Below are positions 9,695 to 18,633 of a stretch of 64,000 nt of DNA, one piece after another. The translations under genes were made by a program, and so were the position numbers. The stretch spans positions 62,001 through 126,000 of the forward strand of contig OMYB01000001.1 of NCBI GenBank assembly GCA_900315155.1. Reading direction: 5' to 3'. This stretch comes from an uncultured Selenomonadales bacterium. GTDB lineage: Bacteria > Bacillota > Negativicutes > Selenomonadales > Selenomonadaceae. Numbering within the stretch: position 1 is the stretch's first letter; each line of letters begins with the position of its first letter. The notes below the pieces were generated by a model. It ran no database searches and was not told the origin of the DNA. It saw only the letters and a list, made by a program, of their open reading frames with translations.

Positions 9695-9723
9695 TAGCAA
9701 AATGCGAGAAATTGGGGTATAAT
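9695..9723 (+). promoter_or_regulatory. Probable promoter of the ComFB-like gene
   Basis: Perfect -10 TATAAT at 9718-9723 on the plus strand. The -35 (TAGCAA, 9695-9700) is weak at 17-bp spacing, so an activator may be needed. Confidence 0.45.
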
Positions 9724-9781
9724 CAGATTATTAAGGATTGGATAAACCTCGTCTAAAAAAAGATAAAGTGAGGAATGGATT

Positions 9782-10057
9782 ATGGAACTCAGAAATTACA
9801 TGGAAGACATCGTGCTCCAGCATCTCGATATGGTCCTCGACCGCTATCCGACCTGCTGCCGCTGCGATCAGTGCAGACAGGATATCGCGATGATCGCGCT
9901 GAACAACCTGAAGCCGCACTATATCTCTACGGAAAAAGGTGAGCTTTTCACCCGCATCAACAGCCTGGCGGCACAGTATCAGGTCGAGGTCATCGGCGCC
10001 ATTGCCAAGGCCATCGAAATCGTCAGCAAGAACCCGCGGCACGAAAAAAAGGCATAA
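9782..10057 (+). CDS. ComFB-family (late competence protein) small protein
   Basis: A 91-aa protein matching the ComFB family in length and in the NYMEDIV opening, with cysteines C25, C26, C28 and C31 (TCCRCDQC) as a likely zinc site. ComFB was named from the Bacillus comF operon, where its role is unclear; related proteins in cyanobacteria have been reported as cyclic-dinucleotide receptors. Here there is no comFA/comFC neighbour; it sits 21 bases before a molybdopterin oxidoreductase gene on the same strand. A link to that enzyme is inference only. Confidence 0.85.
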   Translation: MELRNYMEDIVLQHLDMVLDRYPTCCRCDQCRQDIAMIALNNLKPHYISTEKGELFTRINSLAAQYQVEVIGAIAKAIEIVSKNPRHEKKA

Positions 10058-10078
10058 AAAGCATAAGAGGTAATCCCT

Positions 10079-12241
10079 ATGACCACTTCGAAGATGTTCC
10101 CCGATGGCGTATTCCCGACGGCATGCCCCTATGACTGCCCGGACTGCTGCGGCCTGCTCGTGACCGTAAAGAACGGCAAGGCGGTAAAGGTCGCCGGTGA
10201 CCCGGCACATCCCTTTACGCGCGGCACGCTCTGCCCAAAGATGGCGCACTACGAGCGCACGGTCCACCATCCCGGCCGGCTCACGACGCCGCTGCGGCGC
10301 ATCGGCAAGAAAGGTGAAGGGAAATTCGAGCCGATTTCATGGGATACGGCCATGGAGACGATCGCCTCGAAATTCAAGGATATCATCGCGAGATACGGTG
10401 CCGAGGCCGTCCTCCCCTACTCCTATGCCGGCACGATGGGCGTCGTGAACGAAAAGGGATACCATGCGCTTTTCTATCATCTCGGAGCATCGAACCTCGC
10501 CCGCACCATCTGTGCCCCCGCGAAAAGTTTCGGCTATGAGCAGGTCATGGGGATGACGCTGCCGACCGCACCACAGGAAGCCCAGAACAGCGATTGCGTC
10601 GTGCTCTGGAGCAGCTCGATGCTCGCGACGGATATCCATTTCAAGCATGACATCGACACGGCCAGGCAGAATGGTGCCAAAGTCTGGTGCATCGATACCT
10701 ATGAGACCCGCACCATGCGCTACGCCGACGAAGGGATCCGCATCCGCCCGGGGACCGACGGTGCTTTTGCCCTCGGTGTCCTGCATATCCTCGACCGCGA
10801 CGGGCTTACGGATACCGGATTTATCGCGAAATACGTGCAGGGATGGGATAAGCTGCGCGCGAAAGTCCTTCCAAAATATACACCGGATCATGTCGCCTCG
10901 ATTACCGGCGTTCCGGCCGCGCGCATCGAGGTGTTTTCCCATGCCTACGGCGGGGCCCGCGCACCATTCATCCGCCTCGGCAGCGGACTCACCCGCTACA
11001 CGAACGGTGGCATGACGGCGCGCCTCATCACGTGCCTGCCCGCCGCCGTCGGCGCCTACCTGCACGCGGGCGGCGGCCTGCTGACCTCGGCACAGGCGGA
11101 CCGCTCCCCGGACCGCGATCTCGTCCGCCGTACGGACTGGAAAAAGCCCGGCACGCGCACGATCAACATGATCCGGCTCGGCACGGTGCTCAACGACCCG
11201 AATCTCAAACCTCCGGTCAAGGCACTCTACATCTACTCGAGCAACCCGGCGGATACCTGCCCCGACCAGACGCAGGTGCTGCGCGGTCTGCGCCGCGAGG
11301 ACCTCTTTACCGTGGTTCACGAACGGTTCCTCACGGATACGGCGCGCTTTGCGGATATCGTCCTGCCCGCGACGAGCTCCCTGGAGGAGGACGACCTCTA
11401 CTGCTCCTATGGCAACTACGCCATCCAGCGCGGCCGTGCCATCATCCCGCCCATCGGCGAAAGCAAGCCAAACTACGAAGTCTCGCGTCTGCTCGCAAAG
11501 GCCATGGGGATAACCGACCCGTTCTTTGACCTCACGAGCACCGACCTCGTCGAAAAGCTCATCGCGAGCACGACGAAGTGGCAGAGGGCTATCCCGGACA
11601 GGCTGCCAGAAGATGCGAATCCCAGTGTGAAAAAACAGACGTCTGACATCGACGCCACCCCATACGACGCTGCCCAATACAACGCCAGCCAACATGACGC
11701 CGCCCACTACTATGTCCCTGCTGCATCGGTGGACCAGGACTGTCTCCGCGAGGGACGCCCGACGCCTCTGCCTCTGTCCGCAGACTACAAGCTCCGCTAC
11801 GGCACGCCATCCGGCAAAATCGAAATCTGGAACCCGGCAGCAGAGCCTCCCCTCCCCGATTTCTTCCCGGCCACAGGCGACGCGGAGCCGTTCCACTTCG
11901 TCAACGCACCGGACGCCCGCATCCTCGACAGCTCCTTCAACGAACGCGAAGAACTCACACAGGGCCACACGATGGAGCTCCTCATGAATCCCACGGATGC
12001 CCGCCGCCTCGGTCTCCACGACGGCCAGCGCGTCCGCGCCCGCAACACGCGTGGTGAGGTCCTATTCACGCTAGCCATCAGCGACCGCACGAACCCCGGC
12101 ACCGTCGTCACCGAAGGCGTCTGGTGCCACAAAGTCGCCAAAGGCCACAACACCAACGCCCTCACCTCCCAACGCACCGCCGACCAGGCCGGCGCCAGCA
12201 CGTTCTACGACGTCAACGTCACCATTGAATCCGCAGAATAA
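10079..12241 (+). CDS. Molybdopterin-dependent oxidoreductase, single subunit
   Basis: A 720-aa member of the DMSO reductase/formate dehydrogenase superfamily. The N-terminal [4Fe-4S] site is C16, C20, C24 and C52 (C-x3-C-x3-C-x27-C). The molybdopterin domains follow, and the C-terminal dinucleotide-binding beta-barrel begins near the segment LLMNPTDARRLG. There is no Tat or Sec signal, so it is cytoplasmic. No electron-transfer or membrane-anchor subunit is adjacent; the closest described relatives are the orphan short molybdoenzymes of Firmicutes whose substrates are unknown. Residues 525-544 are four tandem five-residue units, an insertion that ordinary relatives would not need. A terminator follows the stop directly. 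Confidence 0.88.
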   Translation: MTTSKMFPDGVFPTACPYDCPDCCGLLVTVKNGKAVKVAGDPAHPFTRGTLCPKMAHYERTVHHPGRLTTPLRRIGKKGEGKFEPISWDTAMETIASKFKDIIARYGAEAVLPYSYAGTMGVVNEKGYHALFYHLGASNLARTICAPAKSFGYEQVMGMTLPTAPQEAQNSDCVVLWSSSMLATDIHFKHDIDTARQNGAKVWCIDTYETRTMRYADEGIRIRPGTDGAFALGVLHILDRDGLTDTGFIAKYVQGWDKLRAKVLPKYTPDHVASITGVPAARIEVFSHAYGGARAPFIRLGSGLTRYTNGGMTARLITCLPAAVGAYLHAGGGLLTSAQADRSPDRDLVRRTDWKKPGTRTINMIRLGTVLNDPNLKPPVKALYIYSSNPADTCPDQTQVLRGLRREDLFTVVHERFLTDTARFADIVLPATSSLEEDDLYCSYGNYAIQRGRAIIPPIGESKPNYEVSRLLAKAMGITDPFFDLTSTDLVEKLIASTTKWQRAIPDRLPEDANPSVKKQTSDIDATPYDAAQYNASQHDAAHYYVPAASVDQDCLREGRPTPLPLSADYKLRYGTPSGKIEIWNPAAEPPLPDFFPATGDAEPFHFVNAPDARILDSSFNEREELTQGHTMELLMNPTDARRLGLHDGQRVRARNTRGEVLFTLAISDRTNPGTVVTEGVWCHKVAKGHNTNALTSQRTADQAGASTFYDVNVTIESAE
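11651..11710 (+). repeat. Four tandem 15-bp units inside the molybdoenzyme gene
   Basis: Units at 11651-11665, 11666-11680, 11681-11695 and 11696-11710 encode DATPY, DAAQY, NASQH and DAAHY. They are in frame, so gain or loss of a unit would not break the gene. Confidence 0.9.
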
Positions 12242-12244
12242 AAA

Positions 12245-12274
12245 AGCCTCCCGACAGGGAGGCTAATTTTTTAT
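12245..12274 (+). terminator. Terminator of the molybdoenzyme gene
   Basis: Perfect 8-bp stem 12245-12252 / 12257-12264 with a four-base loop and a T-rich tail. Confidence 0.9.
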
Positions 12275-12290
12275 ACAGCATCACTCCAAT

Positions 12291-12324
12291 AAAACAAATA
12301 GCCACGGGGCACTACTCCCGTGGC
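12291..12324 (-). terminator. Terminator of glgB
   Basis: Perfect 8-bp GC-rich stem 12301-12308 / 12317-12324; the minus strand continues into TATTTGTTTT. Confidence 0.85.
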
Positions 12325-12349
12325 TTCCATTTCCTTTATCCGTTAAATG

Positions 12350-14365
12350 TTATTTTTTCTTGAGTACAACGGCGCTGCGGGATGGGATGTAGAGTTTCAT
12401 CCAGCCTTTGCCGTCTTTTTCGTAGAGCGGGTCTGGTACGGTTTCATGCACGACGCTGTCATCGGCGAAGCCGTTGCCGCCGAATTCCTTGGCATCGCTG
12501 TTGAGGACGACCTTGTATTTTCCTTCCGGCACGAGGAAGCCGTAGCCCGGGAACGACTTCGTCGGGGAGAAGTTGAACACGAAGACGAGATTGCCGCGCA
12601 TATAGGCGAGAACCTGGTCGCCGTCGTTGTGCCAGATCTCCTGGACTGGCAGGTTCTCTATGGCTTTTTCACTCTTCAGCACATCGAGCATGGCCTGATC
12701 GAATGCGCCGAGCCAGGAATAGCAGAGGTTCGGGTCATCGACGAGATGCCACTGGCGGCGGGCATATTTATAGCTCCAGCCGTTGCCCTCGCGCGGGAAG
12801 TCGATCCACTCCGGATGGCCGAACTCGTTGCCCATGAAGTTCAGGTAGCCGCCGTTGATCGTGGACGCCGTCGCGAGGCGAATCATCTTGTGCAGGGCGA
12901 TGCCGCGCGTGACGGGGCCGCTCTGGTCGTTCTTGCTGAAATGCCAGTACATGTCCGCGTCGATGAGGCGGAAAATGATCGTCTTGTCGCCGACGAGTGC
13001 CTGATCGTGGCTCTCGCAGTACGAGATGGTCTTTTCGCCGGCGCGGCGGTTCGTGAGCTCCCACCAGATACCGGACGGATGCCAGTCCTCATCTTTTTTC
13101 TCCTTGATCGTCTTGATCCAGAAGTCCGGGATGTTCATGGCGAGGCGGTAGTCAAAGCCATAGCCGCCATCCTCGAATGGCGCAGCGAGCCCCGGCATGC
13201 CGCTGACGTCCTCAGCGATCGTGATGGCCTCCGGATTGACCTCGTGGATGAGGCAGTTCGCGAGCGTGAGGTAGCAGATGGCATTGTCATCCTGATGGCC
13301 GTTGAAATAGTCGCCGTATCCGTTGAAATCCTCGCCGAGACCGTGGCTGTAATACAGCATGGACGTCACGCCATCAAAGCGGAAGCCATCGAAATGGTAC
13401 TCTTTGAGCCAGTATTTGCAGTTCGAAAGCAGGAAATGCAGCACGTCATCCTTGCCGTAATCGAAGCAGAGGCTGTCCCAGGCCGGATGGAAATGGCGGT
13501 CGCCCGGATAGAAGTACTGGTTCGGGTCGCCGGCGAGGTTGCCGAGTCCCTCTGCCTCATTGCGGGCAGCATGGCTGTGGACGATATCCATGATGACGGC
13601 GATGCCCATATCATGCGCCGTATCGATGAGTTCTTTCAACTCCTCCGGCGTACCGAAGCGCGAGCTGGCGGCAAAGAACGAGCTGACGTGATAGCCGAAG
13701 CTGCCGTAGTACGGGTGCTCCTGGATGGCCATGACCTGGATGGCATTGTAGCCGTCCTTCTTGACGCGGGGCAGGACATTGTCCTTGAACTCCGTGTAGG
13801 TGCTGACCTTCTCCGCATCGCCGCCCATGCCGATATGGCATTCGTAAATGAGCAGCGGGTCGCGGTTCGGGTGGAACACGCGATGATGCCAATGATAATG
13901 CTTTTTCGGATTCCACACCTGTGCCGAGAAGATTTTCGTCTGCTCATCCTGCACGACGCGCTGGCACCAGGCCGGGATGCGCTCCCCCGAGCCGCCCGAC
14001 CAGTAGACCTTCATCTTATACAGGTCGCCATGCTTCATCGCCTTGGCCGGCAGTTTCAGTTCCCAGTCTCCCGTATCGCCGACTTTCTGACAGCGGTATT
14101 TCTGGACCTCTTTCCAGTCGTTGAAATCGCCGACGAGATAGATATCCAGTGCATGCGGCGCCTTCTCGCGGAACACCCAGCCGCTCTTCGTGCGATGCAG
14201 GCCATAGTACTCGTGCCCGTTCGCGAAATCGGACAGATGCCCGGTACCGCCCGTCAGCTGGTTCATTTTCCAGACCGCGTGGTCGTGCCGGCCGCGGATC
14301 GCGTCTTCGTACGGCTCCAGCCAGCTATCCCCGGCAACCAGTCCAATGTGTTCTTCCTTTTCCAT
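12350..14365 (-). CDS. glgB: 1,4-alpha-glucan branching enzyme (eukaryotic-type GH13)
   Basis: A 671-aa branching enzyme, shorter than the classic 730-aa bacterial GlgB and similar to the eukaryotic-like GH13_8 type. It has an N-terminal CBM48-like region (about 60-150) and the GH13 barrel with nucleophile D331 (FRFDGV), acid/base E385 (TIAED) and D454 (ESHDQ), then a C-terminal beta domain. It makes alpha-1,6 branches in glycogen. It stands alone: no glgC, glgA, glgD or glgP in the window. RBS GGGGGG precedes the ATG at 14365. Confidence 0.93.
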   Translation of the reverse strand: MEKEEHIGLVAGDSWLEPYEDAIRGRHDHAVWKMNQLTGGTGHLSDFANGHEYYGLHRTKSGWVFREKAPHALDIYLVGDFNDWKEVQKYRCQKVGDTGDWELKLPAKAMKHGDLYKMKVYWSGGSGERIPAWCQRVVQDEQTKIFSAQVWNPKKHYHWHHRVFHPNRDPLLIYECHIGMGGDAEKVSTYTEFKDNVLPRVKKDGYNAIQVMAIQEHPYYGSFGYHVSSFFAASSRFGTPEELKELIDTAHDMGIAVIMDIVHSHAARNEAEGLGNLAGDPNQYFYPGDRHFHPAWDSLCFDYGKDDVLHFLLSNCKYWLKEYHFDGFRFDGVTSMLYYSHGLGEDFNGYGDYFNGHQDDNAICYLTLANCLIHEVNPEAITIAEDVSGMPGLAAPFEDGGYGFDYRLAMNIPDFWIKTIKEKKDEDWHPSGIWWELTNRRAGEKTISYCESHDQALVGDKTIIFRLIDADMYWHFSKNDQSGPVTRGIALHKMIRLATASTINGGYLNFMGNEFGHPEWIDFPREGNGWSYKYARRQWHLVDDPNLCYSWLGAFDQAMLDVLKSEKAIENLPVQEIWHNDGDQVLAYMRGNLVFVFNFSPTKSFPGYGFLVPEGKYKVVLNSDAKEFGGNGFADDSVVHETVPDPLYEKDGKGWMKLYIPSRSAVVLKKK

Positions 14366-14419
14366 GCAAATCCCCCCAACAGCATACTTTCTCTGTTTCC
14401 TTGGTTTATATGGGTAAAG

Positions 14420-15184
14420 TCAAGCCTTTGCCGGAGCAAAGAACTCGATAATCGTGTGGATAGCGATGTCCATGAGTTTCGGGTCGCGGAATGGATGATC
14501 CGCCCCCTCCACGGGCACAAACTCGATGACGTTATTCTCGGCAAATGCCCGCGAATCCTCCATGGGCACCGTCGTGTCGGCCGTGCCGTGCAGGATGATC
14601 ATATCGTCCGCCTCATCGAAATACTCGTATTTGCGCACATCGCTCTTGGCCAGATCCTCAAAAAGCTGCTTATCGACCTTCATCTTGCGGTCGAGCCCGA
14701 TGAGTACCTCTTTTCCTTTCTCGATCTTCGTCCAGTCCGCCTCTGAGACATTCTTCCGCATGAGATCGTACATGCGGATGCCCGGGCAGCGCAGGGCAAT
14801 CTTCGTAAAGGGATTGCCGATTTCCGCTATATATTTCAGCGTCAGATAGCCGCCAAAACTCACGGAATAGATATAGACCTGCTCCGCTTTCAGCACGTTT
14901 TTCGCATGGTTCACGACGAGCGTGAGATACTCCATGCACTCACTGAGGACGAGCTTTTTGCGCGCATCCTGTCCGTGGCAGGGCCAGTCAAAGCATATGA
15001 CGGCATCCTGCTTGTACTTCGATGTCTCTTTCTCGGCGAACTTGCCGATGTTCGCGACATCCTTGCTGCTGCCATAGCCATGCGTGCAGATGACGACACG
15101 CGGATAGGTGCGCGTATCCTTCGAGGTGAAGAGCTTGCATCGCACGCTGTATCCGTCTTCGTTGATATCGAAATGTTTTTCCAT
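14420..15184 (-). CDS. Alpha/beta hydrolase
   Basis: A 254-aa serine hydrolase fold. The likely triad is S109 in SVSFGG, D203 in GTADTTVP and H230 in GADHPF; the oxyanion region is CTHGYGSS (33-40). There is no signal peptide, so it is cytoplasmic. The substrate is not predictable; relatives include acyl esterases and cinnamoyl-ester hydrolases. It lies between an ABC-F gene and glgB with a 45-bp upstream gap and may share their transcript. A functional link to glycogen is not supported by the sequence. Confidence 0.8.
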   Translation of the reverse strand: MEKHFDINEDGYSVRCKLFTSKDTRTYPRVVICTHGYGSSKDVANIGKFAEKETSKYKQDAVICFDWPCHGQDARKKLVLSECMEYLTLVVNHAKNVLKAEQVYIYSVSFGGYLTLKYIAEIGNPFTKIALRCPGIRMYDLMRKNVSEADWTKIEKGKEVLIGLDRKMKVDKQLFEDLAKSDVRKYEYFDEADDMIILHGTADTTVPMEDSRAFAENNVIEFVPVEGADHPFRDPKLMDIAIHTIIEFFAPAKA

Positions 15185-15229
15185 GAAAAATGAGACCTTC
15201 CTATGGTTATCGGTTATATCCTATACGAA

Positions 15230-16786
15230 TCAGACGATTTTCGTCGTCCATTTCTCAATGTTCCAGATTTTATCCACCCAGCCCTCGTAGAACTCCGGCT
15301 CATGAGAAACCAGCAAAATCGTGCCTTTGTACTCCTTCAGCGCGCGGCCGAGTTCTTTCTTTGCTTCTACGTCGAGGTGATTCGTCGGCTCATCGAGGAC
15401 GAGCAAATTCACCGGCTTCTGCATGATCTTCGCGAGGCGTACCTTCGCTGCCTCGCCGCCTGAGAGGGCCATCATCTTCGTCGTGATGTGGTCATTCGTG
15501 AGGCCGCAGGACGCGAGCGCCGCACGCACCTCGAAGTTCGTCATGCCCGGATATTCCTGCCAGAGCTCGTCGAGCGCCGTATTCTGGTTGCCCGCCTTAT
15601 CTTCCTGCTCGAAATAGCCGACGGAAACGAACTCGCCCAGCTCGATCTTGCCGGAGATCGCCGGAATCATGCCGAGTAGCGTCTTGAGGAGCGTAGACTT
15701 GCCGAGGCCGTTCGTGCCGCGGATCGCAATCTTCTGGCCGCGCTCCACCTGCAGGTCGACGGGATTCGTGAGCGGCGTATCATAGCCGAGCACGAGACGC
15801 TTTGCCTCGATGACGAAACGGGAGGGCGTGCGGTCCATCTGGAACGAGAAATGCGCTTTCGGCTTCTCCGTGCGCTTCGTGAGGACCTCCATTTTATCGA
15901 GGCGCTTCTGGCGGCTGTTCGCCATGCCGCGCGTTGCGACGCGGGCCTTGTTGCGCGCGATGAAATCCTTCTCCTTGGCAATTTCTGCCTGCTGACGCTC
16001 GTAGGCGGCCTCCTCCTGACGGCGTTTCAGGGCAGCCATCTCTTCGAATTTCTCATAACTGCCGGTATAGCGCGTGAGCGTGAGGTTGTCAACATGCCAG
16101 ATTACATTCGTGATGGCGTTGAGGAACGGCACATCATGCGAAACGACGATGAACGCATTTTCATAGCCCTGCAGGTATTTCGTGAGCCACTCGATATGCT
16201 CGGCGTCGAGGTAGTTCGTCGGCTCATCCAGGATAAGGATTTCGGGGTTCTCGAGCAGGAGCTTCGTCAGCAGCACCTTCGTGCGCTGGCCGCCCGAAAG
16301 CTCGTCGACCTTGCGGTCGAGCCCGATATCGCGGAGGCCGAGGCCGCCAGCGACTTCTTCGATGTGCGCATCAATCGTATAATAACTGCCCGCATCGAGC
16401 ACATCCTGGATTTCCGCCGCATCCTTCATCATGCGGTCCATCTCGTCAGGGGATGCCTCCCCCATCTTATCGTAGAGGGCGAGCATCTCCTGCTCCAGCT
16501 TGTTCATATCATCGAAAGCCGTGCGCAGCACCTCACGGATGCTCATGCCGGGCGTCAGGGACGCATGCTGGTCAAGATAGCCCACCTTCGTGCGTTTCGC
16601 CCACTCCACCGTGCCGGCATCCGGCGTCATGCGCCCCGTGATGATGGATAGGAACGTCGATTTCCCCTCGCCGTTCGCACCGACCAGCGCGACATGCTCA
16701 CCCTTGAGCAGGCGGAACGAAACATCCTCGAAAATTTCCCGCCCGCCGTAGCTGTGGGAAAGGTGGCTGACCGTCAATACACTCAT
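15230..16786 (-). CDS. ABC-F family ATPase (ribosome-associated type)
   Basis: A 518-aa soluble protein with two ABC domains and no membrane segments. Walker A motifs are GANGEGKST (36-44) and GTNGLGKST in the second half; signatures are LSGGQRTK and LSGGEAAK; a charged linker of about 70 residues lies between the domains. This is the EttA/YbiT-like ABC-F layout, acting on the ribosome as translation factors or antibiotic-protection proteins. Which subtype cannot be decided here; the shortish linker does not suggest a resistance-type protein. ATG start at 16786 with an AGGAGT box. Confidence 0.88.
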   Translation of the reverse strand: MSVLTVSHLSHSYGGREIFEDVSFRLLKGEHVALVGANGEGKSTFLSIITGRMTPDAGTVEWAKRTKVGYLDQHASLTPGMSIREVLRTAFDDMNKLEQEMLALYDKMGEASPDEMDRMMKDAAEIQDVLDAGSYYTIDAHIEEVAGGLGLRDIGLDRKVDELSGGQRTKVLLTKLLLENPEILILDEPTNYLDAEHIEWLTKYLQGYENAFIVVSHDVPFLNAITNVIWHVDNLTLTRYTGSYEKFEEMAALKRRQEEAAYERQQAEIAKEKDFIARNKARVATRGMANSRQKRLDKMEVLTKRTEKPKAHFSFQMDRTPSRFVIEAKRLVLGYDTPLTNPVDLQVERGQKIAIRGTNGLGKSTLLKTLLGMIPAISGKIELGEFVSVGYFEQEDKAGNQNTALDELWQEYPGMTNFEVRAALASCGLTNDHITTKMMALSGGEAAKVRLAKIMQKPVNLLVLDEPTNHLDVEAKKELGRALKEYKGTILLVSHEPEFYEGWVDKIWNIEKWTTKIV

Positions 16787-16815
16787 ACAAGACTCCTTTT
16801 CTGTGGTTCCATGGA

Positions 16816-17832
16816 TTAAACGCGTCGCAATTCCTCGGCATCGTAAACGATGATGTAGAAAATATCCCCATACTGCTCGTGATGAAAGCGCTTTCCCAAG
16901 CTGATGACCTCACGCAGGTTGCCGCGCCGTGTCACGATGCGGTAGCGTGCGATGCTGTGCTCCTCGAGTTCCGGACTATCCTCCATATGCTCCTGTATAA
17001 CCCGATTCAGATTTTCCCAGTCGTCCGGGTAGATCGTATCCACCTGCCGCATGCCGACAAAGCTCTCAGGATCGTCACACTCGAACAGATGCGCCAGTTC
17101 CTGATTGGCAAGGAGGATGCGCCCCGTATCGTCAGCCTCCGTGATGAGGACACCGCCTGGCACGCCGGAGAGCATATCCTTCAGGCTGAAGCCCAGCTGC
17201 GTGCGCCGTGCCTCCGTCATAAGCGCATTGTATCGGCACGCGTGGTTTTCCGGATGCATCTTCGCATAGTAAGTAGCGAGATCCGCCTTACTCACAAGCT
17301 GAGAAAGTTCATTGGCATGCCTCGGATAATAAGCATAGCCCAAACTCAGGGAAAATGCGAGCCATGCTCTTCCCCCAAAAGCACCACGCCGGACATTTGC
17401 CCATTTCTGGAGCCGCACATCCAGCTCGATAACATTTCCGGGTAGCAGCAGGACGAACTCATCGCCGCCGTTGCGCCCGCAGATACCCTGGTAATGCTTT
17501 GCCAGTTCCGAAATCTCATGGGCAATCTCTTTCAGGACTACATCGCCTGCCGCATGTCCGTATACATCGTTGAAACGCTTGAAATCGTTCACGTCGATAA
17601 GGCCGACCACGGCAGCACTGCTGCGGGCCAGGACACTCGCCGCCGCCTGGTCGAAGCCTCGGCGGTTGTAGATGCCCGTCAGCGGGTCCTCATTCGAAAT
17701 TTCATTGAGGACCTCTTTTTCGTTATGCAGCAGCTCCATCTGCCTGCGCAGCTTCTTGGTGTGATATATGAGACAGAGCAGCAGAAAAACGAGGGCAAAA
17801 GAAATAATCATCAGGTATAACTGATTTTCCAT
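16816..17832 (-). CDS. Membrane-anchored diguanylate cyclase, GGDEF then PAS
   Basis: A 338-aa protein. One transmembrane helix (about 5-24) is followed by a short coiled linker, a GGDEF domain (about 45-200; motif NGGDEF at 121-126) and a C-terminal PAS-like domain (about 215-335). It should make cyclic di-GMP. The usual inhibitory RxxD site five residues before GGDEF is missing. The order, catalytic domain before PAS, is the reverse of most diguanylate cyclases. Start ATG 17832 is chosen because the GGGAGG box is 8 bases upstream; a GTG nine bases earlier abuts the box. Confidence 0.88.
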   Translation of the reverse strand: MENQLYLMIISFALVFLLLCLIYHTKKLRRQMELLHNEKEVLNEISNEDPLTGIYNRRGFDQAAASVLARSSAAVVGLIDVNDFKRFNDVYGHAAGDVVLKEIAHEISELAKHYQGICGRNGGDEFVLLLPGNVIELDVRLQKWANVRRGAFGGRAWLAFSLSLGYAYYPRHANELSQLVSKADLATYYAKMHPENHACRYNALMTEARRTQLGFSLKDMLSGVPGGVLITEADDTGRILLANQELAHLFECDDPESFVGMRQVDTIYPDDWENLNRVIQEHMEDSPELEEHSIARYRIVTRRGNLREVISLGKRFHHEQYGDIFYIIVYDAEELRRV

Positions 17833-17893
17833 GCAAAACACCTCCCATCTCTGAGAACATGGATAGCCTATTATTCTTATTTGCCATAAAATG

Positions 17894-17936
17894 AAAAACT
17901 CCTGCCAGAGCGGAAAAAGAACCGCTCATGACAGGA
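17894..17936 (-). terminator. Terminator after the exported-protein gene
   Basis: Arms TCCTG (900-904) and GAGCGG (908-913) pair with 922-936 around an A-rich loop; the minus strand continues into TTTTTC. Confidence 0.75.
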
Positions 17937-17958
17937 ATTTTATTTTGAAAACCGAATG

Positions 17959-18576
17959 TTACTTTCCTGCTCCCGCGTCTCGCGCCTCAGCCAGCCGCCC
18001 GCGCAGGTCCGCCTCACGCACGACCTCATCGGTGCATTCCCGAGCCAGGTTCTCCACAGAGCCTGCCGTCGAGTAATCATCCTCATAAAGCCGTGAAGCT
18101 TGCTTGACGAAGGCTTCATCGGTACGACGATCGTAGACGCCCAGGGAAAGAGCAGCATAGCTGTGAAGGATAAGGCCGCGATCCCAATGCCAGCTGTGAC
18201 GGACGAACTGCTCATAGCTCGTAAGCACGGGCACAACGACAAGATCCGCATTCATCTGCTCACCCATATGCCGCACGACATCTTTCAGCCGCGCCCGCTC
18301 TCCCAGCGCAGCATAGGCATCATCCATCGCTTTTTCGCTGTCATCCTCCGGCAAATACGTCACTGCATTCAGTACGCCATTCAGCGGTACATGCAGGGCC
18401 CGGTCAATCTGGCGCTCAAGATCATCCTGCACCGGCTGCCCAGGCACCTGCCAGCATCCCGAAGAAACGATCAGCGGCACCTGCGCGATGCGCACAGGCT
18501 GACGCTCCGCTGCGTCCGCCACGTTCCATGAAAGCAGGAGCATAATGGCTAGAAAAATCCCCAATACTTTCCGCAT
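17959..18576 (-). CDS. Exported protein of unknown function
   Basis: A 205-aa protein I do not recognise. It starts with a clear Sec signal peptide (positive MRK, hydrophobic core to about residue 17, probable cleavage after ADA at about 22). The mature part is charged, without further membrane segments or cysteine pairs; a single Cys lies early (SSGCW). It follows pilC with a 57-bp gap on the same strand and ends at a terminator, so it may be the last gene of a pilT-pilC transcript. A periplasmic role near the pilus machinery is inference. Confidence 0.75.
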   Translation of the reverse strand: MRKVLGIFLAIMLLLSWNVADAAERQPVRIAQVPLIVSSGCWQVPGQPVQDDLERQIDRALHVPLNGVLNAVTYLPEDDSEKAMDDAYAALGERARLKDVVRHMGEQMNADLVVVPVLTSYEQFVRHSWHWDRGLILHSYAALSLGVYDRRTDEAFVKQASRLYEDDYSTAGSVENLARECTDEVVREADLRGRLAEARDAGAGK

Positions 18577-18633
18577 GTCTATTCCCCCTTTTCTGTCATT
18601 ATACCACCCAGAAAAGGGAAGAATCTGAGAAAC

